A DNA stretch of 64,000 bases from assembly GCA_964017045.1 (NCBI GenBank), contig OZ024794.1:26737427-26801426 (forward strand), read 5' to 3'. The stretch is from Omphiscola glabra. Taxonomy: Eukaryota; Mollusca; Gastropoda; Lymnaeidae. Positions 11,391-22,413 of the stretch are shown piece by piece (the stretch's first letter is position 1; each line of letters begins with the position of its first letter). A model generated the notes under the pieces. It searched no databases, was not told the DNA's origin, and saw only the letters and a program-made list of their open reading frames with translations. Both the position numbers and the translations under genes were made by a program.

Positions 11391-11545
11391 CTCCAACCCT
11401 GGCTTAGATTCCGACTCTGGCTTAGACTCCGACCCTGGTTTAGACTCCGACCCCAGCTTAGACTCCGTCCATGGCTTAGTCTCCGAACCTGGCCTAGACT
11501 ACGTCCCTGGCTTTAGACTCCGACCCCGGCTTAGACTCAGATATT
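11391..11545. repeat. Degenerate tandem array, 18-19 bp unit, about 8 copies
   Basis: Units follow GGCTTAGACTCCGACCCT with many substitutions. The motif AGACTCCGACCCTGG resembles the complement of the 20-bp unit at 9,444-10,270 (AGACTCCAACACTGGG), so the two arrays may share an origin. A GA-rich microsatellite follows at about 11,575-11,623. Confidence 0.85.
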
Positions 11546-11623
11546 TAAGTGCTTTGTATTCTTTTTAAAGATAGACGATAGAAAGAGAGCAGAGAGGAAG
11601 AAAGAGGAGAGAGAGAGAGAGAA

Positions 11624-12016
11624 GTGACTGATCCTTGAGCCGTTTAACTTTGTCGCAGTACAAATTGCACGTTGAGTGCAATTGACTCAATACAAAAGCC
11701 ACAATCCATTTTAGACCAAAGAATATTATGGGCCATGCAATTTAAGGGGACTCAATCACCAATACGCAACGCGGCCCTGGCAGTGGTCATGGTTTACACA
11801 CGTAGTATGGGCACGCAGTGTCGGGTGTGTGTGGGGTGCCATATACGGGCGGGTCCCACCTGTCACTGGTAGTGGAGAAGTGCAACAGGTGATACAACAC
11901 GACTCGCTACTCACTGCGGGCCCACCTGTCCGATTAGGTCTTCAGCGAGATCAGTGTCAGGACCTGACTGTGATTTACATTGTCACCACTGAAAGGCCCG
12001 CGAGTAGGTTAAGGGT
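11624..12016. other. Unassigned spacer
   Basis: Unique-looking sequence of mixed composition. No gene, RNA or repeat family is recognised. Confidence 0.4.
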
Positions 12017-12132
12017 GGGGGGGGGGGGGTACTATGGGGTCTGTTTGGACAAGTGTGTTTGGATGGGTTATTATGGGCTCTATTTGGACGGGTGGGTTTG
12101 GATGGGGTACTATGGGGTCTGTGTGGACGGCT
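12017..12132. repeat. G13 tract followed by 2.5 copies of a 39-bp repeat
   Basis: A G13 run at 12,017-12,029 leads into units starting TACTATGGGGTCTGTTTGGA. The second copy (TATTATGGGCTCTATTTGGA) differs at several sites. The multiple-of-three period produces a short in-frame GYYGV-type repeat with no other sign of coding. Confidence 0.85.
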
Positions 12133-12235
12133 GGGGTTCGTGCCTCGTTAATAATTGGATGAATGCTAGAAGAAAAAAACGAGAAATTTAGCTTAGCGGT
12201 CTCCTGTTTTTGGTAAACACTTTTACGTTTTATAG

Positions 12236-12521
12236 GTTCAAAGATTTAATGGCTCCAACGGTTTGAAGTGCTCAAAGGTTTGGTGGCTCCAACGGTTTGA
12301 TTGGTTCAAAGGTTTGGTGGCTCCAACGGTTTGATGGGTTCAAAGGTTTTGTGGCTCTACTGTTTTGATGGGTCGAAAGATTTGGTGGCTCAAAACGTTT
12401 GATGGGTCGATATGTTTGGTGGCTCGAAAAGTTTGATGGATCGATATGTTTGGTGGCTCTAACGGTTTGATGGGTCGATATGTTTGGTGGCTCTAACTGT
12501 TTGATGAGCCGAAAGGTTTGC
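12236..12521. repeat. Tandem array, about 34-bp unit, 8 copies
   Basis: Units of GGTGGCTCCAACGGTTTGAT plus GGGTTCAAAGGTTT. Later copies switch to GGGTCGATATG or GGGTCGAAAG. On the minus strand it reads as repeated peptide rich in H, Q, T and P, an artefact of the repeat. Confidence 0.9.
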
Positions 12522-13691
12522 ATTTTTTTATTGTTGGGCTTATGTGACGTTAAGTGGGTCAACACAGAGTAATTGCTGCGTTTCTTCGTTGGTAACAATG
12601 CACAGGAAGTGATTCTTGAGGATTAAAAACAGCGGCGGGAAATTTTGTCACCACTGACATGTAGGTAAACAAAATTGTTATTTGGGGACACACGACTGGA
12701 AACAAACAAACAAAAAAACAACCCAGAAACAAACAAACAAACTGCTGCTGTTGTACGGTACACTAGAATAAAGTATGAACATATAGTGAAATCTATTGTG
12801 TAATAATTTATTTTTAAAACAAACAAACTAAGCCGAATTGACTGGATGTTATCAAGTGCTATTTACAAAGGACATAAAAGACTGTTGAAAAAAACTGTAG
12901 TTAAATACCCATGATAAAATTCGACTTAGATACCGGGGGGAGGGGGGGGGGTGTCACGTTTCTGCCTGGTGGCCCACAAAGACAAGCGTGGTGAAGAAAT
13001 AGCGGGCTGGAAGCGAAAACCTGGGATCAAGGTCAGAGGTTATCGTCTGGATCTGGTCATTTATATCCTTTTTTTTTTTTTTTTTTTTTAAACAAACGGT
13101 CGGGTTTGGAGCCACCAGGAACAGTGACGGGAATGTCAGGCTGGCTAATGAACCAACGAAGGTGTGCTGTGGAACGGGACAACAGACAAATATCTCTTTG
13201 GGTGTAGATATAAAAGGGGTGTCATGGCTTGGGGTGGGGTGGGGTGGGGGAGTTGGAGAAATATTTAAATTGTTCTCACACACGTCGTGGTCCCAGCCCA
13301 ACATTAAATCTAGCAGATAACTGCAAATTGCAGGGAATTATTGCAATAGTAATCAAAGCACGTGGGGTTGGTGAATATATTTATATTTTGACTACTTTTT
13401 TTTTTTTTTCTCTTCTCCATTTTTTTTCTGGTGAATATTTTGTGTTATTTAGGGCAATGTACCAATTTAAAACAGCTGGTTTACAACATTTATGTTTTAC
13501 CGGTAAGTTCTCAACAGATGAAAGTGTTGCATTGAAGGGCAACTTTCGCATAAAGTCCAGGTATCCAAGCATAGAGGACACATTGATGCGTAAAAAAAGA
13601 AAACCTGTTGGCAGTGTTGCCCTGGCGGACCAGCAACACAATTTTCCGTCATTTTCGTCTATAGAAAAAAACGTTAGGTCTCTTTGAATGC
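12522..13691. other. Spacer, no gene recognised
   Basis: Contains AAAC-type microsatellites near 12,700-12,745, a G-rich tract near 12,935-12,950, a T20-type run near 13,070-13,090 and a T-run near 13,396. Overlapping open frames of up to 152 residues at 13,229-13,767 are open on both strands and have no domain I recognise. Confidence 0.4.
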
Positions 13692-13699
13692 TATTAAAC

Positions 13700-13897
13700 C
13701 AGCGGCTCTCAACCTGTGGGTCGCGACCACTTTGGGGGTCGAGCAACCCTTTCACAAGGGTCACCAAAGACCATCGGAAAACACATATAATCTACAGTTA
13801 TGAAGTAGCGACGAAAATAATTTGGGGTTTGGGGGTCGACACAACATGAAGAGCTGTATTAAAGGGGTCGTGGCATTAGAAAGGTTGAGAACCACTG
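13700..13897 (+). mobile_element. SPIN-like hAT miniature element, copy B, with perfect target duplication
   Basis: The ends are CAGCGGCTCTCAACCTGTGG and TTGAGAACCACTG. The flanks are TATTAAAC at 13,692-13,699 and TATTAAAC at 13,898-13,905, an exact 8-bp duplication with central TA as in Buster-type hAT insertions. Internal family landmarks: GGTCGCGACCACTTTGGGGG, CCATCGGAAAACACATATAA, GAAAATAATTTGGGG, ATGAAGAGCTGTATTAAAGG. It is about 198 bp and non-coding. The exact duplication fixes both ends and shows a true transposition event. Confidence 0.95.
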
Positions 13898-13905
13898 TAT
13901 TAAAC

Positions 13906-16056
13906 AATTCCAGCGCACCGTTACATGTAGGTTTAAGGGAAATTATTTTGGCTTAAAATCCACTATTTTTCCTGTCTCATGAAGGTGAATATGTTCTTAC
14001 AGTTTCAAATTGAATCTTGTTTTTTTTATATATATTTTTTAAAAGGAACCTTCTAGAAGTGACACAGGTGCACTGGTACAACGTGCACAGGTGCTCGCCA
14101 TTACTATCAAATTTATAAGCAGCTATGCTTATTTATGTTCATATTTGTAAACATAATTTTTTAAAATGCTAGTAAAATCCACAAGAGCCAGGCGTTAACT
14201 AGATAGGGAGGCCTTCAGTGTGCACCTTTGGACACAGTGAGCGCGGTTGACACGTTTGATGTACGGAACGTTCGCACGACACTTTACAAAAAAAAAAAAA
14301 AAAAAGTCAGGACGGATTTCCCGTCAACGAATTTTGCAGCTGCGTAAAGACGTGCCCTATTCATATGAATCATAGACCCTCCAGCTTAAGTCGGGTTCGG
14401 CTTACAATCAACAAACTCCACCCTATTTCCCCTACCAACACCACCACCACCACCATCAAGCTATTCTTTAGCGGTTCTTTTTATGTGCTCCCGGTACCCA
14501 AAGAAAATCAAAGCTCTTATGAGTTTTAGAAAGTTGACACTAGTTGACAGTCCTTCGTAGATGTTTTCATGTAAGTGTAAGGCCAAACATCAAAAACATT
14601 TTTTTCTAAACCTCGATTTAGATTTTTGAAATATGTCAAATACAATTGAATTTTAGGGAATTTATTTTATAACCACCACCACCACCACCCCGCCCCACCC
14701 CGCACGAAAACTGTCGGAGTCCGTATAGTAAATGGTTTTCCAACTTTACTCCAGCGACACCATCAAGATTTTTTTTTGATTGATCTTTTTTTCCCTGGTA
14801 TACCGTATATTTAATTTTTACGCCCTTGAAAAAAAGTTAATAAAGTAAAGAACACATACGAATAAAAGACGAATAAACACCCCCCCCCCTCATCCCCACA
14901 CACACACATTCACCCACCCACTTCCCACCCCCACCCCTAACCAGCCCCACCCCCATACACACCCACACACACATCCCCACCCACACAGCAACAACAACAA
15001 TACTTCAATCGTGTAACAATGCTTATTTTTTTATTGTTGTGCAGGCCTTCTGTAGTGCACATACTTACGGGATTGGACCATTGTTACCTGAATGACCCAT
15101 GGTTGCTAGAATTGCAAGATAATTCTTTTTGTATAGAACCATTGTATTCTTACTTTCCATTAAAAAAAAAAAAAAGAGGTCGGTGCTCTAGAAATTTAAG
15201 AGCAGATACGTTGTGTTAAAATTTACTTTCTAAATTGGATTTTCTGTAGTTTTGGTTTCCAGACGTGGGCCTCTATGAACATCTGCTGCAATACAATAAA
15301 TTGATTGGAATAAAAAAAAAAAGTACCAATCATTTTCACTGCAGCTTTATGGTTGTTCGCTTAACAAGTTTATCTAAAAAAAAACTATGTTTAAATCCAT
15401 ATAATATTATATTTTAGCTACCTCAGCCTACACGGCTACGCGTGGCTACACATTCACGTTTTCACTGGACAGCCACTCGCACTCCTTCCTGAATGGAAAT
15501 AAAATATAGTGCATATCTTCACTCGAAGAGGAAAGGGGGGGGGGGGGGGTTGGTTAAAGGGAAAGTTGGGGGGGGGGGTGAAAGTCTGTACCTTGTATTC
15601 GGCTTTGTTTTCCTTATAAGGGATGTGATATTTTTTGGGGCGGGTAAGGGGGGGGGGGTGTCGTTAGAGCAATAAATGACGCATAGCTCAGAACTCTCGC
15701 ATCGGAGGTTCTGTCAAATGAAATCGTTTCAGTGAATGATCGCCGCACTTTCTCCCTCTAAGTTAGCGGTTCTTAAAGTAACAGGGAGGTATGTATTTTG
15801 GGTGGGAAGCCGCAGACAGGTTTATCAGTTTCCTAGGACACATGTTAAAGACGCACACCTATATATATATATATATATATATGCTTAGAAATCATTTTTA
15901 AAAAAACGTAGTCAGTCGAGAGAGAATGATGAGTGGGGTGGGGGAGACCCATACACGTCTGAATGGTTTAATTAAAATGACAGTTTGCAATCCAGGCCGA
16001 TACTAAGGAAAAGTGGATTCACCAGAATATTATATATAAAATACACTATACAAGGG
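13906..16056. other. Spacer with simple repeats
   Basis: Contains A-runs, CAC-rich tracts near 14,440-14,455 and 14,672-14,690, a CCCA/CACA-rich stretch at 14,880-14,995, G tracts at 15,535-15,549 and near 15,650, and an AT dinucleotide run at 15,860-15,882. A T-rich tract ending TTGTGCAG at about 15,043 resembles a splice acceptor, but no open exon with a donor follows. Confidence 0.4.
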
Positions 16057-16269
16057 CTCGTCAAAGAAATCATGCAGGGCACAACCTAGAGGAGGAAGAA
16101 GAAGAGGAAGACGGAGAAAAAGATGGGAAGATAACATCAAAGAGTGGACGGGATTAAAACTAGGCGATGCTATGCGTAGTTGTGAAGACCGAGAGGAATG
16201 GAGAAGGATAGTTTTCATGTCATCTGTGGCACTCCAACGGTCCAGGGACTAAGGGACATGATGATGATA
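16057..16269 (+). pseudogene. 3' end of a non-LTR retrotransposon (LINE) ORF2, decayed
   Basis: The frame from 16,088 to the stop at 16,250-16,252 reads an R/G/K-rich stretch followed by KRWEDNIKEWTGLKLGDA and DREEWRRIV, the typical C-terminal tail of LINE reverse transcriptases that are common in invertebrates. Upstream, another frame reads LVKEIMQGTT and then a stop, so at least one frameshift and a nonsense change separate it from the body. The ORF is followed by ATGATGATGATA, the kind of simple tail seen at LINE 3' ends. A second copy is at 24,461. The clade is not resolved. Confidence 0.85.
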
Positions 16270-16400
16270 CCACTTACTCTATTATAACCATTATCCTACC
16301 GTGCAAAATTCACGGGTAAATCCCCCACCCTACATGGATCCGACTCTAACTCAATGAAACAAATAAAACAATTTCAGAGACACCCTAAGTAAGAAGACAT

Positions 16401-16567
16401 TTCCTTGGCTCCATCTACCTTAACTCCATCTTCATTGGCTCCATCTTCCCCGACTTCATCTTCATTTGCTTCATATTTCTTGGCTCCATCTTCCTTGGCT
16501 CCTTCTTCCTTGGCTCCTTCTTCCTTGGCTCCTTCTTCCTTGGCTCCATCTTCCTTGGCCCCATCTG
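16401..16567. repeat. 15-bp tandem array, 11 units
   Basis: The unit is TTCCTTGGCTCCATC or TTCCTTGGCTCCTTC. On the minus strand it translates as GAKEE/GAKED/ANEDG pentapeptides within a frame of about 120 residues, on the plus strand as APSSL. The leftmost units are diverged. The multiple-of-three length alone explains the open frames. No flanking domain or splice evidence supports a gene. Confidence 0.9.
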
Positions 16568-17273
16568 CTGCTAGCGGAAAATTACGCACAAGGAATGACG
16601 TCAGGGGCCCGTGCCGAGTGTCATATTCCCCTCCCCCCAAATCCCTATTCACAAAAACCTCTCCTCCATTGCCAGAGGGGAGATGCCGTGAAGACGTTAC
16701 CCCTGAATGTTTCGCCCTAATGGTGGACCACCCGGTCACCCTAGGAACGCCAAAGTGGTGGCAGCCTTTAAACTTGACCTAACTTAGTAAGGGGTGGATT
16801 TCCTACTACGGAATACTTTTACACCCCCCGGGGCCACCCCTGGGGCTAAACGTAATCATAATATGTGTCTGGCCGACACAGATAAGGGATCCTCCCGGGA
16901 TACTAACTAAACTGCCCTTTGTAGAGTTCTTTATGTTGTCTATACAGTGCAATCGATGGTTGGTGGTGGTTTGTTGGTGTGGTTGGGGGGATGAAAGGGG
17001 GATATGCAATGAAAAACATTAACACCAACATCATGTAAAGAACATCGTTTATCAATCTTTATCAACTCCCACCCAACCACCACCACCCACATTATAACCT
17101 AGGCCTAGGCTAGGACTGCAAGGCTCGTGACAGGCACTTTAAGTCCCGGGAACATTGATAAAGGTCTTATCCCAAGTTTGCAATCATTCTGTTACGGTAG
17201 GCTTTCTGGTCGTACACAGGTGAAACTTTGTTGAATAGGTCTCTTTAGCAGACGTCCGTGATCATTGACTCAC
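16568..17273. other. Unassigned spacer
   Basis: No gene is recognised. A short palindromic C/G block lies around 16,823-16,852. Confidence 0.4.
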
Positions 17274-17500
17274 GAAATGGCCAAATAGAGATAAGTGTAA
17301 CCATGTTTATGAAATAGCCAAATAGAGATAAATGTAACCATGTTTATGAAATAGCCAACTGGAGATAAATTTAACCATGTTTATAAAATAGCCAAATAGG
17401 GACTATGAATTTGACATTGTTCATGATATAGACAATAAAGAGAGAAACTTTCAAATTTTTTCATGAAATAAATAAAGGGATACAACCAGATTTACTGATG
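17274..17500. repeat. Degenerate tandem array, 37-40 bp unit, about 5.5 copies
   Basis: Units start GAAATAGCCAAATAGAGATA and continue AATGTAACCATGTTTAT. The first three are close matches and the later ones decay progressively to the right. Confidence 0.9.
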
Positions 17501-19302
17501 AAAAAAGATGCGGCCATCCAGCGAATAAAGCAATATTTCGACAACGGCTTGAACTTAGGTCAATTTTCGAAAAGAACAAAAAAGTAACCACACCATTTTA
17601 ACCGTATGCTATTGGCAGGTGAATTTATTTTCTTCTCTGATCCAATCGTTCATAAAACGTCAACTCACGTGTCCTTATAGAGCACACAGCTCACTAACGG
17701 GATATAGCAGGGAAATAATAAACACACAGAAAATGACACCTGACACAAGACACCATTAAAGAACGGAAGTGTCGGCCAAAAATCCTCCTCCGGTGAAAAA
17801 CAGAATGATAATAAAGTAAAAATTAAAAAAAAATATTAATTTAGAAGCAACTTAAAGTTACTTAGTCCGAACAAACTCACAGCTGGCTTATCGATACCCG
17901 TTAATGCTTTTACACGAACATTTGTTGACCTTATATTGCTTTGCGCGGCGCTAGGGCGAACAAAAGAAGAGGTCTAGTTATTCGTCATTTTTTTTTATTC
18001 TTTGAGGCACAACATTGAAAAATTCTTTTAAAGTTTATCTGAGACTGAAAGTATTGTTACTTCTGCCAAGTATGTGTAAGATAGAATTTGTATTGTTGAC
18101 TACTAACCTTGGACATTTGCCTTACCAAGAACACGCCGTGAAACTATATTTTTCAAGACCAACATTTGTTCATTTAAGTCACCTAAGTATAAAATATTTC
18201 AACCAAACCATAGTATAATAGATATATAGTCTATATATTTGGGGGGGGGGGGGGGAATTAATAGAAGAAAATATCTTGATTGTCACCAAAATTACACCGA
18301 AAATCTCTAAATGACCTTCAAATGCATGAATTGCCATTTCGGTGAAAAGATATTTAACAAGTGAATCCACCTTTGATTAGTTAGGTCATAGTTGTTTTGA
18401 TTTTTTAGTATTAAGGTGTGATTAATTACGTCCTTAAAATAAAGGCGAAAGATGGACCTAATATTTAGCGTCCGGTGGCCCCTCCAAAAACCGCCTCTCC
18501 CGGGAGGCCTTCATTTTTGTTCAAACCCCGCGTTTCGAGCGGGGTTTAAAAAAAAGTGTGTGTTCCCTTCGTTAAGGAGACATGTTTTTCAAGTGTCAAA
18601 AGAAATGAATGAGTAGAGCTGCCTGCAGTAAAGCATATATTTAAAAGTCGTGAGTTTAGGAGACAGGGTACTGCCGAAAAATTGCACGTAGGATGTACGG
18701 CCAGACCGCACTGGTCCAGACAGACGGTAATAGCTCGGATGGCATGTTCATGGCTGAGAATTAAGGCTTTCGCCGATGGAACAGCTTTCAGGCTATACGG
18801 CTGCTAGGTAAACAATTGTAAAATATGGATTCTCTCAACGGAACGAGACAAAAGGTATGAAAGATGGCCAGATAAAAAAAAAAAAAAAAAAGCATCTTGA
18901 GAGTGAGCTCACAGCTGACATTCGTAGCTTTTGCAGATTTGGCTGGGGTGGGGGTGAGTCTGCTGAAAGGGGAAGAGATGGAAGATGGCGGTGATTTGTT
19001 TATATCTAATGAGAAGGTTGGCTTAAGTGATATATCTGAGCCACGGTGTCTTGCTGTTCCAAGAATACCCCAAAGTGGAGTTATCTGTAGACGGGGTGAT
19101 TAGTCGTCGACGGCCTTGGTCGTAGTTGTATAAATGTTTTGGGGGTTAACATTTGATATCATTAGAATTTATTGATCAAGCCACACAACTCTGGTTTATG
19201 TGATAGGCTTGAGGGGTACTATATTTAAAACTATGTGGCGACTTGGGAGTACCATCGCATTGTCTTCAGCACAACGTTATCCTTAGTGGCTAGGCTATGT
19301 TA
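17501..19302. other. Spacer with G15 tract and a hairpin
   Basis: G15 lies at 18,241-18,255. A perfect 9-bp stem with 7-nt loop is at 18,523-18,547 (AAACCCCGC and GCGGGGTTT), followed by an A-run. A second near-palindrome around CTCTCCCGGGAGG is at about 18,493-18,508. No gene is recognised. Confidence 0.5.
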
Positions 19303-19310
19303 CGGGAACC

Positions 19311-20795
19311 CAGGGCCGGATTAACCTCTAGGCAAACAAGGAACGTGCCTTGGGCACCAAGCGTTTTGGGGCACCACAAGTCCTCAAGAAATTTTTTTGG
19401 AACAAATTTAAGTCCAGAAACAACTGAAAATTGATCAAGTGCTATGAAAATGAAGAAATACATTATAATAAAAATTCACATTCAAGTTTGGTACAATCTT
19501 GAACTTGAATGCTTAAAAATTAAGCGAATAAAAAAAACAAAAAAAACTCCTTGTAAATGGTAATGAGCAAAATGCGGACTCACTCGGCTTGTAAATAAAT
19601 AATGCGGTCGTATTCGAATTTTAAAAATGTTTTTGAAGTTTTATAAAAAATGTTAAACCATTTTTATATTGTCAATAAATAATATTAAAATAATAACATC
19701 AATTAATTAATTCGACCGGGAACCCCTTAGTAATAGACACAAAATGAGCATGTGAACATGAAAACGTGTGCTGATTTGTATTCTTCAATAGCAGATCACT
19801 TGCATAAATCTAGGAATGAATTTGAAAGATTTGAAGAAGCTGCAAAAATAATAACACCAGGTGTAGATTATAAGTCAACTTTGACCCGTAATCGTAAACG
19901 AACGACAGTGGTCATTGATGGTGATGCCCCTGAGGTATCTCTGAATGCCATAGACAAATTTCGTATATCTACATTCTACGCCATTGTTGACAAATTTGAG
20001 ACAGAATTGAGTAGACGAGGACAAGTATATAATGATGTAGCAGTTCGATTTTATTGTTTGGTCGATGTATCACTATCACAAACATCTCAGTGCTGTAAAG
20101 AACTAATAAATGCTTATCCTAAAGATCTGAACAATAATTTATGTACTGAACTACAACAGTTTCATTCATATATTCGCCACAAGTTTCCTGCATCAAAATT
20201 GGAAAACAACACGTTCAATCATGGAGAATTATACAAAGTAATAGTTAGAGACAACATCGAGTGTGCCTTTCCAAATGTTGAAATCGCCTTGCGCATATTT
20301 TTAAAATTAATGGTTACAAACTGTTCAAATGAGCGTTCTTTTTCTCAGCTGAAACGTAAAAAAAAATCCAAATAGATCAACAATGCAACAAGAAGGGCTC
20401 GATTCCTTATCTCTGCTTATGATCGCGGTAGATGTGTTGCGCAAAATTAACTTTGACAATATACTCAAAAACTTCGCTAGATGTAAATCTAGGAAAAAAA
20501 ACTTTAAAATGTAAATGACAATATCTTTTTGATTTTTACATCTAATAAAAAATAAAGTATTTTTGTCAATTATTATTTCAAAATTTATTAATTTTAATAC
20601 AGAAATACTTTATTGTAGGTTTTATATAAGTGATAGTAGTACAAACTACAAACATATTTGTTAACAACTGTTTTCTTTGAATAATATTGAACATACCAGC
20701 GGTCACGGTCAGCGAAAGATCAGGGGCCCCGGGCAGAAGGGGGCACCCATGTGGGTTTGTGCCTTGGGCACTAAAAATGGCTTTATCCGACCCTG
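19311..20795 (+). mobile_element. hAT DNA transposon, internally deleted, with perfect 8-bp target duplication
   Basis: The left end is CAGGGCCGGATTAACC. The right end GGCTTTATCCGACCCTG has complement CAGGGTCGGATAAAGCC. The flanks are CGGGAACC at 19,303-19,310 and CGGGAACC at 20,796-20,803, an exact 8-bp duplication characteristic of hAT insertions. Both ends carry the subterminal dyad GTGCCTTGGGCAC (19,345-19,357 and 20,759-20,771), a possible transposase-binding site. The interior keeps only the C-terminal part of a transposase. At 1,485 bp it is shorter than typical autonomous hATs (about 2.5-4 kb), so the N-terminal half is probably deleted. Confidence 0.95.
19752..20514 (+). pseudogene. 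hAT transposase C-terminal fragment (ZMYM1-like), frameshifted
   Basis: From an ATG at 19,752 the frame gives 207 residues. Residues about 72-140 (RISTFYAIVDKFETELSRRG, then YNDVAVRF, then CCKELINAYPKDLN) resemble ZMYM1-like hAT transposases found in many animals. Residues 194-201 (ERSFSQLK) match the conserved core of the hAT C-terminal dimerisation domain. The frame breaks in an A9 run at 20,358-20,366. The neighbouring frame then continues for about 49 codons to a stop at 20,512-20,514, with RSTMQQEGLDSLSLL as expected for the end of that domain. No BED zinc finger and no N-terminal catalytic region is visible. The AT-rich codons suit a transposon, not a host gene. It is not expected to be functional. 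Confidence 0.9.
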
Positions 20796-20803
20796 CGGGA
20801 ACC

Positions 20804-21490
20804 CCTAAGGCTAAAATTATTTATTCAACAAAGACTGTTTCTTTATCGAGAACAGGCACTGACCCACACCAGCGGTGGAAACCATAGCTTTGGAAATATT
20901 CTGTCTCAAATTTGGCTTGCTGGTTGGTCACACACATCATATCAACTCGCTATGAATTTTTTTTTTTTTTTTTGGTTGTCTTTAGTAATTAAAAGGCGTA
21001 ACGCAATAATGAAATGGTAAGCTGAAAATATATTGAGCTAATCTTTAAATGGCTGAGCACCCCACCCCCCCAAAAAAAAAAAAACAACAAAAAAAAAAAA
21101 AATAACCCAAAAAAAAACATTTTTTTTTTCAAGCCGAAGTTCCCTGACAATAACTTCGGGATAGCTTGGTTCGGTGAGTAAAGGAAAAGAGGGCGCGGTC
21201 ATTGTCTGTGATAAGGGTTTGCGTTTGTCAGGAGAAGACGAGAGTTATAGAATCTAAATGACGGGCGTCCTTGTTATCGATAGCGCCACATATTTCAGAA
21301 GTCCCACGTGCCTGTCAACTGACAGCCGGGTGTCACACACGGCATGGTAAACTGTGGCACAATCCACGATGTTCAAGAAGAAAGTGGCACCGATCTGTCG
21401 CCGTTGAAGACTTACAGTGAATTCAAGAAGCCCGACTGGGGCTTTTTTGTATTCCCCCCCCCCCTCAATAAACTCTGATTTCAGGACTAA
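20804..21490. other. Spacer with A/T homopolymers
   Basis: A T-run lies near 20,957-20,973 and A-rich tracts at 21,069-21,105. No gene is recognised. Confidence 0.45.
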
Positions 21491-21711
21491 TATGGCTGTA
21501 GTGTACCCGGTATATGGCTGTAGTGTACCCGGTATATGGCTGTAGTGTACCCGGTATATGGCTGTAGTGTACCCGGTATATGGCTGTAGTGTACCCGTTA
21601 TATGGCTGTAGTGTACCCGGTATATGGCTGTAGTGTACCCGGTATATGGCTGTAGTGTACCCGGTATATGGCTGTAGTGTACCCGTTATATGGCTGTAGT
21701 GTACCCGGTAT
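21491..21711. repeat. 22-bp tandem array, 10 copies
   Basis: Ten near-identical units of TATGGCTGTAGTGTACCC plus GGTA. Units 5 and 9 carry CCCGTTA instead of CCCGGTA, four units apart, hinting at an 88-bp higher-order step. Low divergence suggests recent expansion. Confidence 0.97.
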
Positions 21712-22138
21712 TACAGTTTTGAGTTTAAAACGTTTTCATTTTATTTTTTTTTAAAATTACGATCTTACTTAATAAAAGAATAAGAAGAAAAACACTTTCG
21801 ATGTTGCAATCAAGTGTCGCACTGGAAATTCAATGACCACAAGATTTTCGTCAAGTCGGTGATCTTTCCACCCACTTACGTCTACTTTCAAGTCATACAA
21901 AGATACCGCTGCATGGCGACCTGCATTGAGTGGCCACAAACGACATTTTAATTTTGTCTTTGGGATCGTCGCATTTAATTTCTTGAATCAGAAAGAGTTC
22001 AGAATCACGCCCGTTTAAGGACTGCCTGCATCCATCGGTGCATGTGTCAAAGCCGTTGGCAAGTATCCCGCCATACCAGAGACGCATGTTTCAAACCCGT
22101 AGGCCAGCAACCCTTTTACACCGGAGCTACACGCGACT
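21712..22138. other. Unassigned spacer
   Basis: Unique-looking sequence with no gene, RNA or repeat family recognised. Confidence 0.4.
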
Positions 22139-22146
22139 GTTTAAAG

Positions 22147-22324
22147 CAGTGGTTCTCAGCCTTCCTAACGCCGCGACCCTTTCTTACAGTTCCTCATGTT
22201 GTGGCGACCCACCAGCCACATAATTATTTTCGTTGCTGCTTTATAACTGTGGAGTATATGTTTTTTTCAGATGGTCTTAGGCGACCCCCAAAGGGGTCGC
22301 GACCCCACAGGTTGAGAACTGCTG
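22147..22324 (-). mobile_element. SPIN-like hAT miniature element, copy C, with perfect target duplication
   Basis: Reverse orientation relative to copy B: it starts CAGTGGTTCTCAGCCTTCC and ends AGGTTGAGAACTGCTG. The flanks are GTTTAAAG at 22,139-22,146 and GTTTAAAG at 22,325-22,332, an exact 8-bp duplication with central TA. Internal landmarks: CCTCATGTTGTGGCGACCC, TAATTATTTTCGTTGCTGC, AGATGGTCTTAGGCGACCCC and AAAGGGGTCGCGACC. It is about 178 bp and lacks the CGACCCTTTC block found in the longer copies. Confidence 0.95.
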
Positions 22325-22392
22325 GTTTAAAGGAATAAATGCGGCTTAAAAAAACACACACGCAAAACCCAAATATTTTGTCACCAGAGATG

Positions 22393-22413
22393 TATATATA
22401 TATATATATATAT
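22393..22413. repeat. AT dinucleotide microsatellite
   Basis: An uninterrupted alternating TA run of about 21 bp, directly visible. Confidence 0.95.

Noticed and set aside
13229..13767. Overlapping open frames of 152 and 128 codons on opposite strands
   Set aside because: Both include homopolymer-encoded runs, neither shows a domain, and the minus frame enters the SPIN element at 13,700.
15019..15219. T-rich tract ending TTGTGCAG considered as a splice acceptor
   Set aside because: Following sequence hits stops in every frame or lacks a donor, and it runs into an A-homopolymer.
16374..16739. Acidic GAKEE-repeat frame on the minus strand
   Set aside because: It looks tempting as a coding repeat, but it lies on a 15-bp array with an equally open plus strand and no flanking exon evidence.
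18523..18547. Hairpin followed by an A-run as an intrinsic terminator
   Set aside because: The genome context is eukaryotic and no gene ends there. Bacterial-type termination is not expected.
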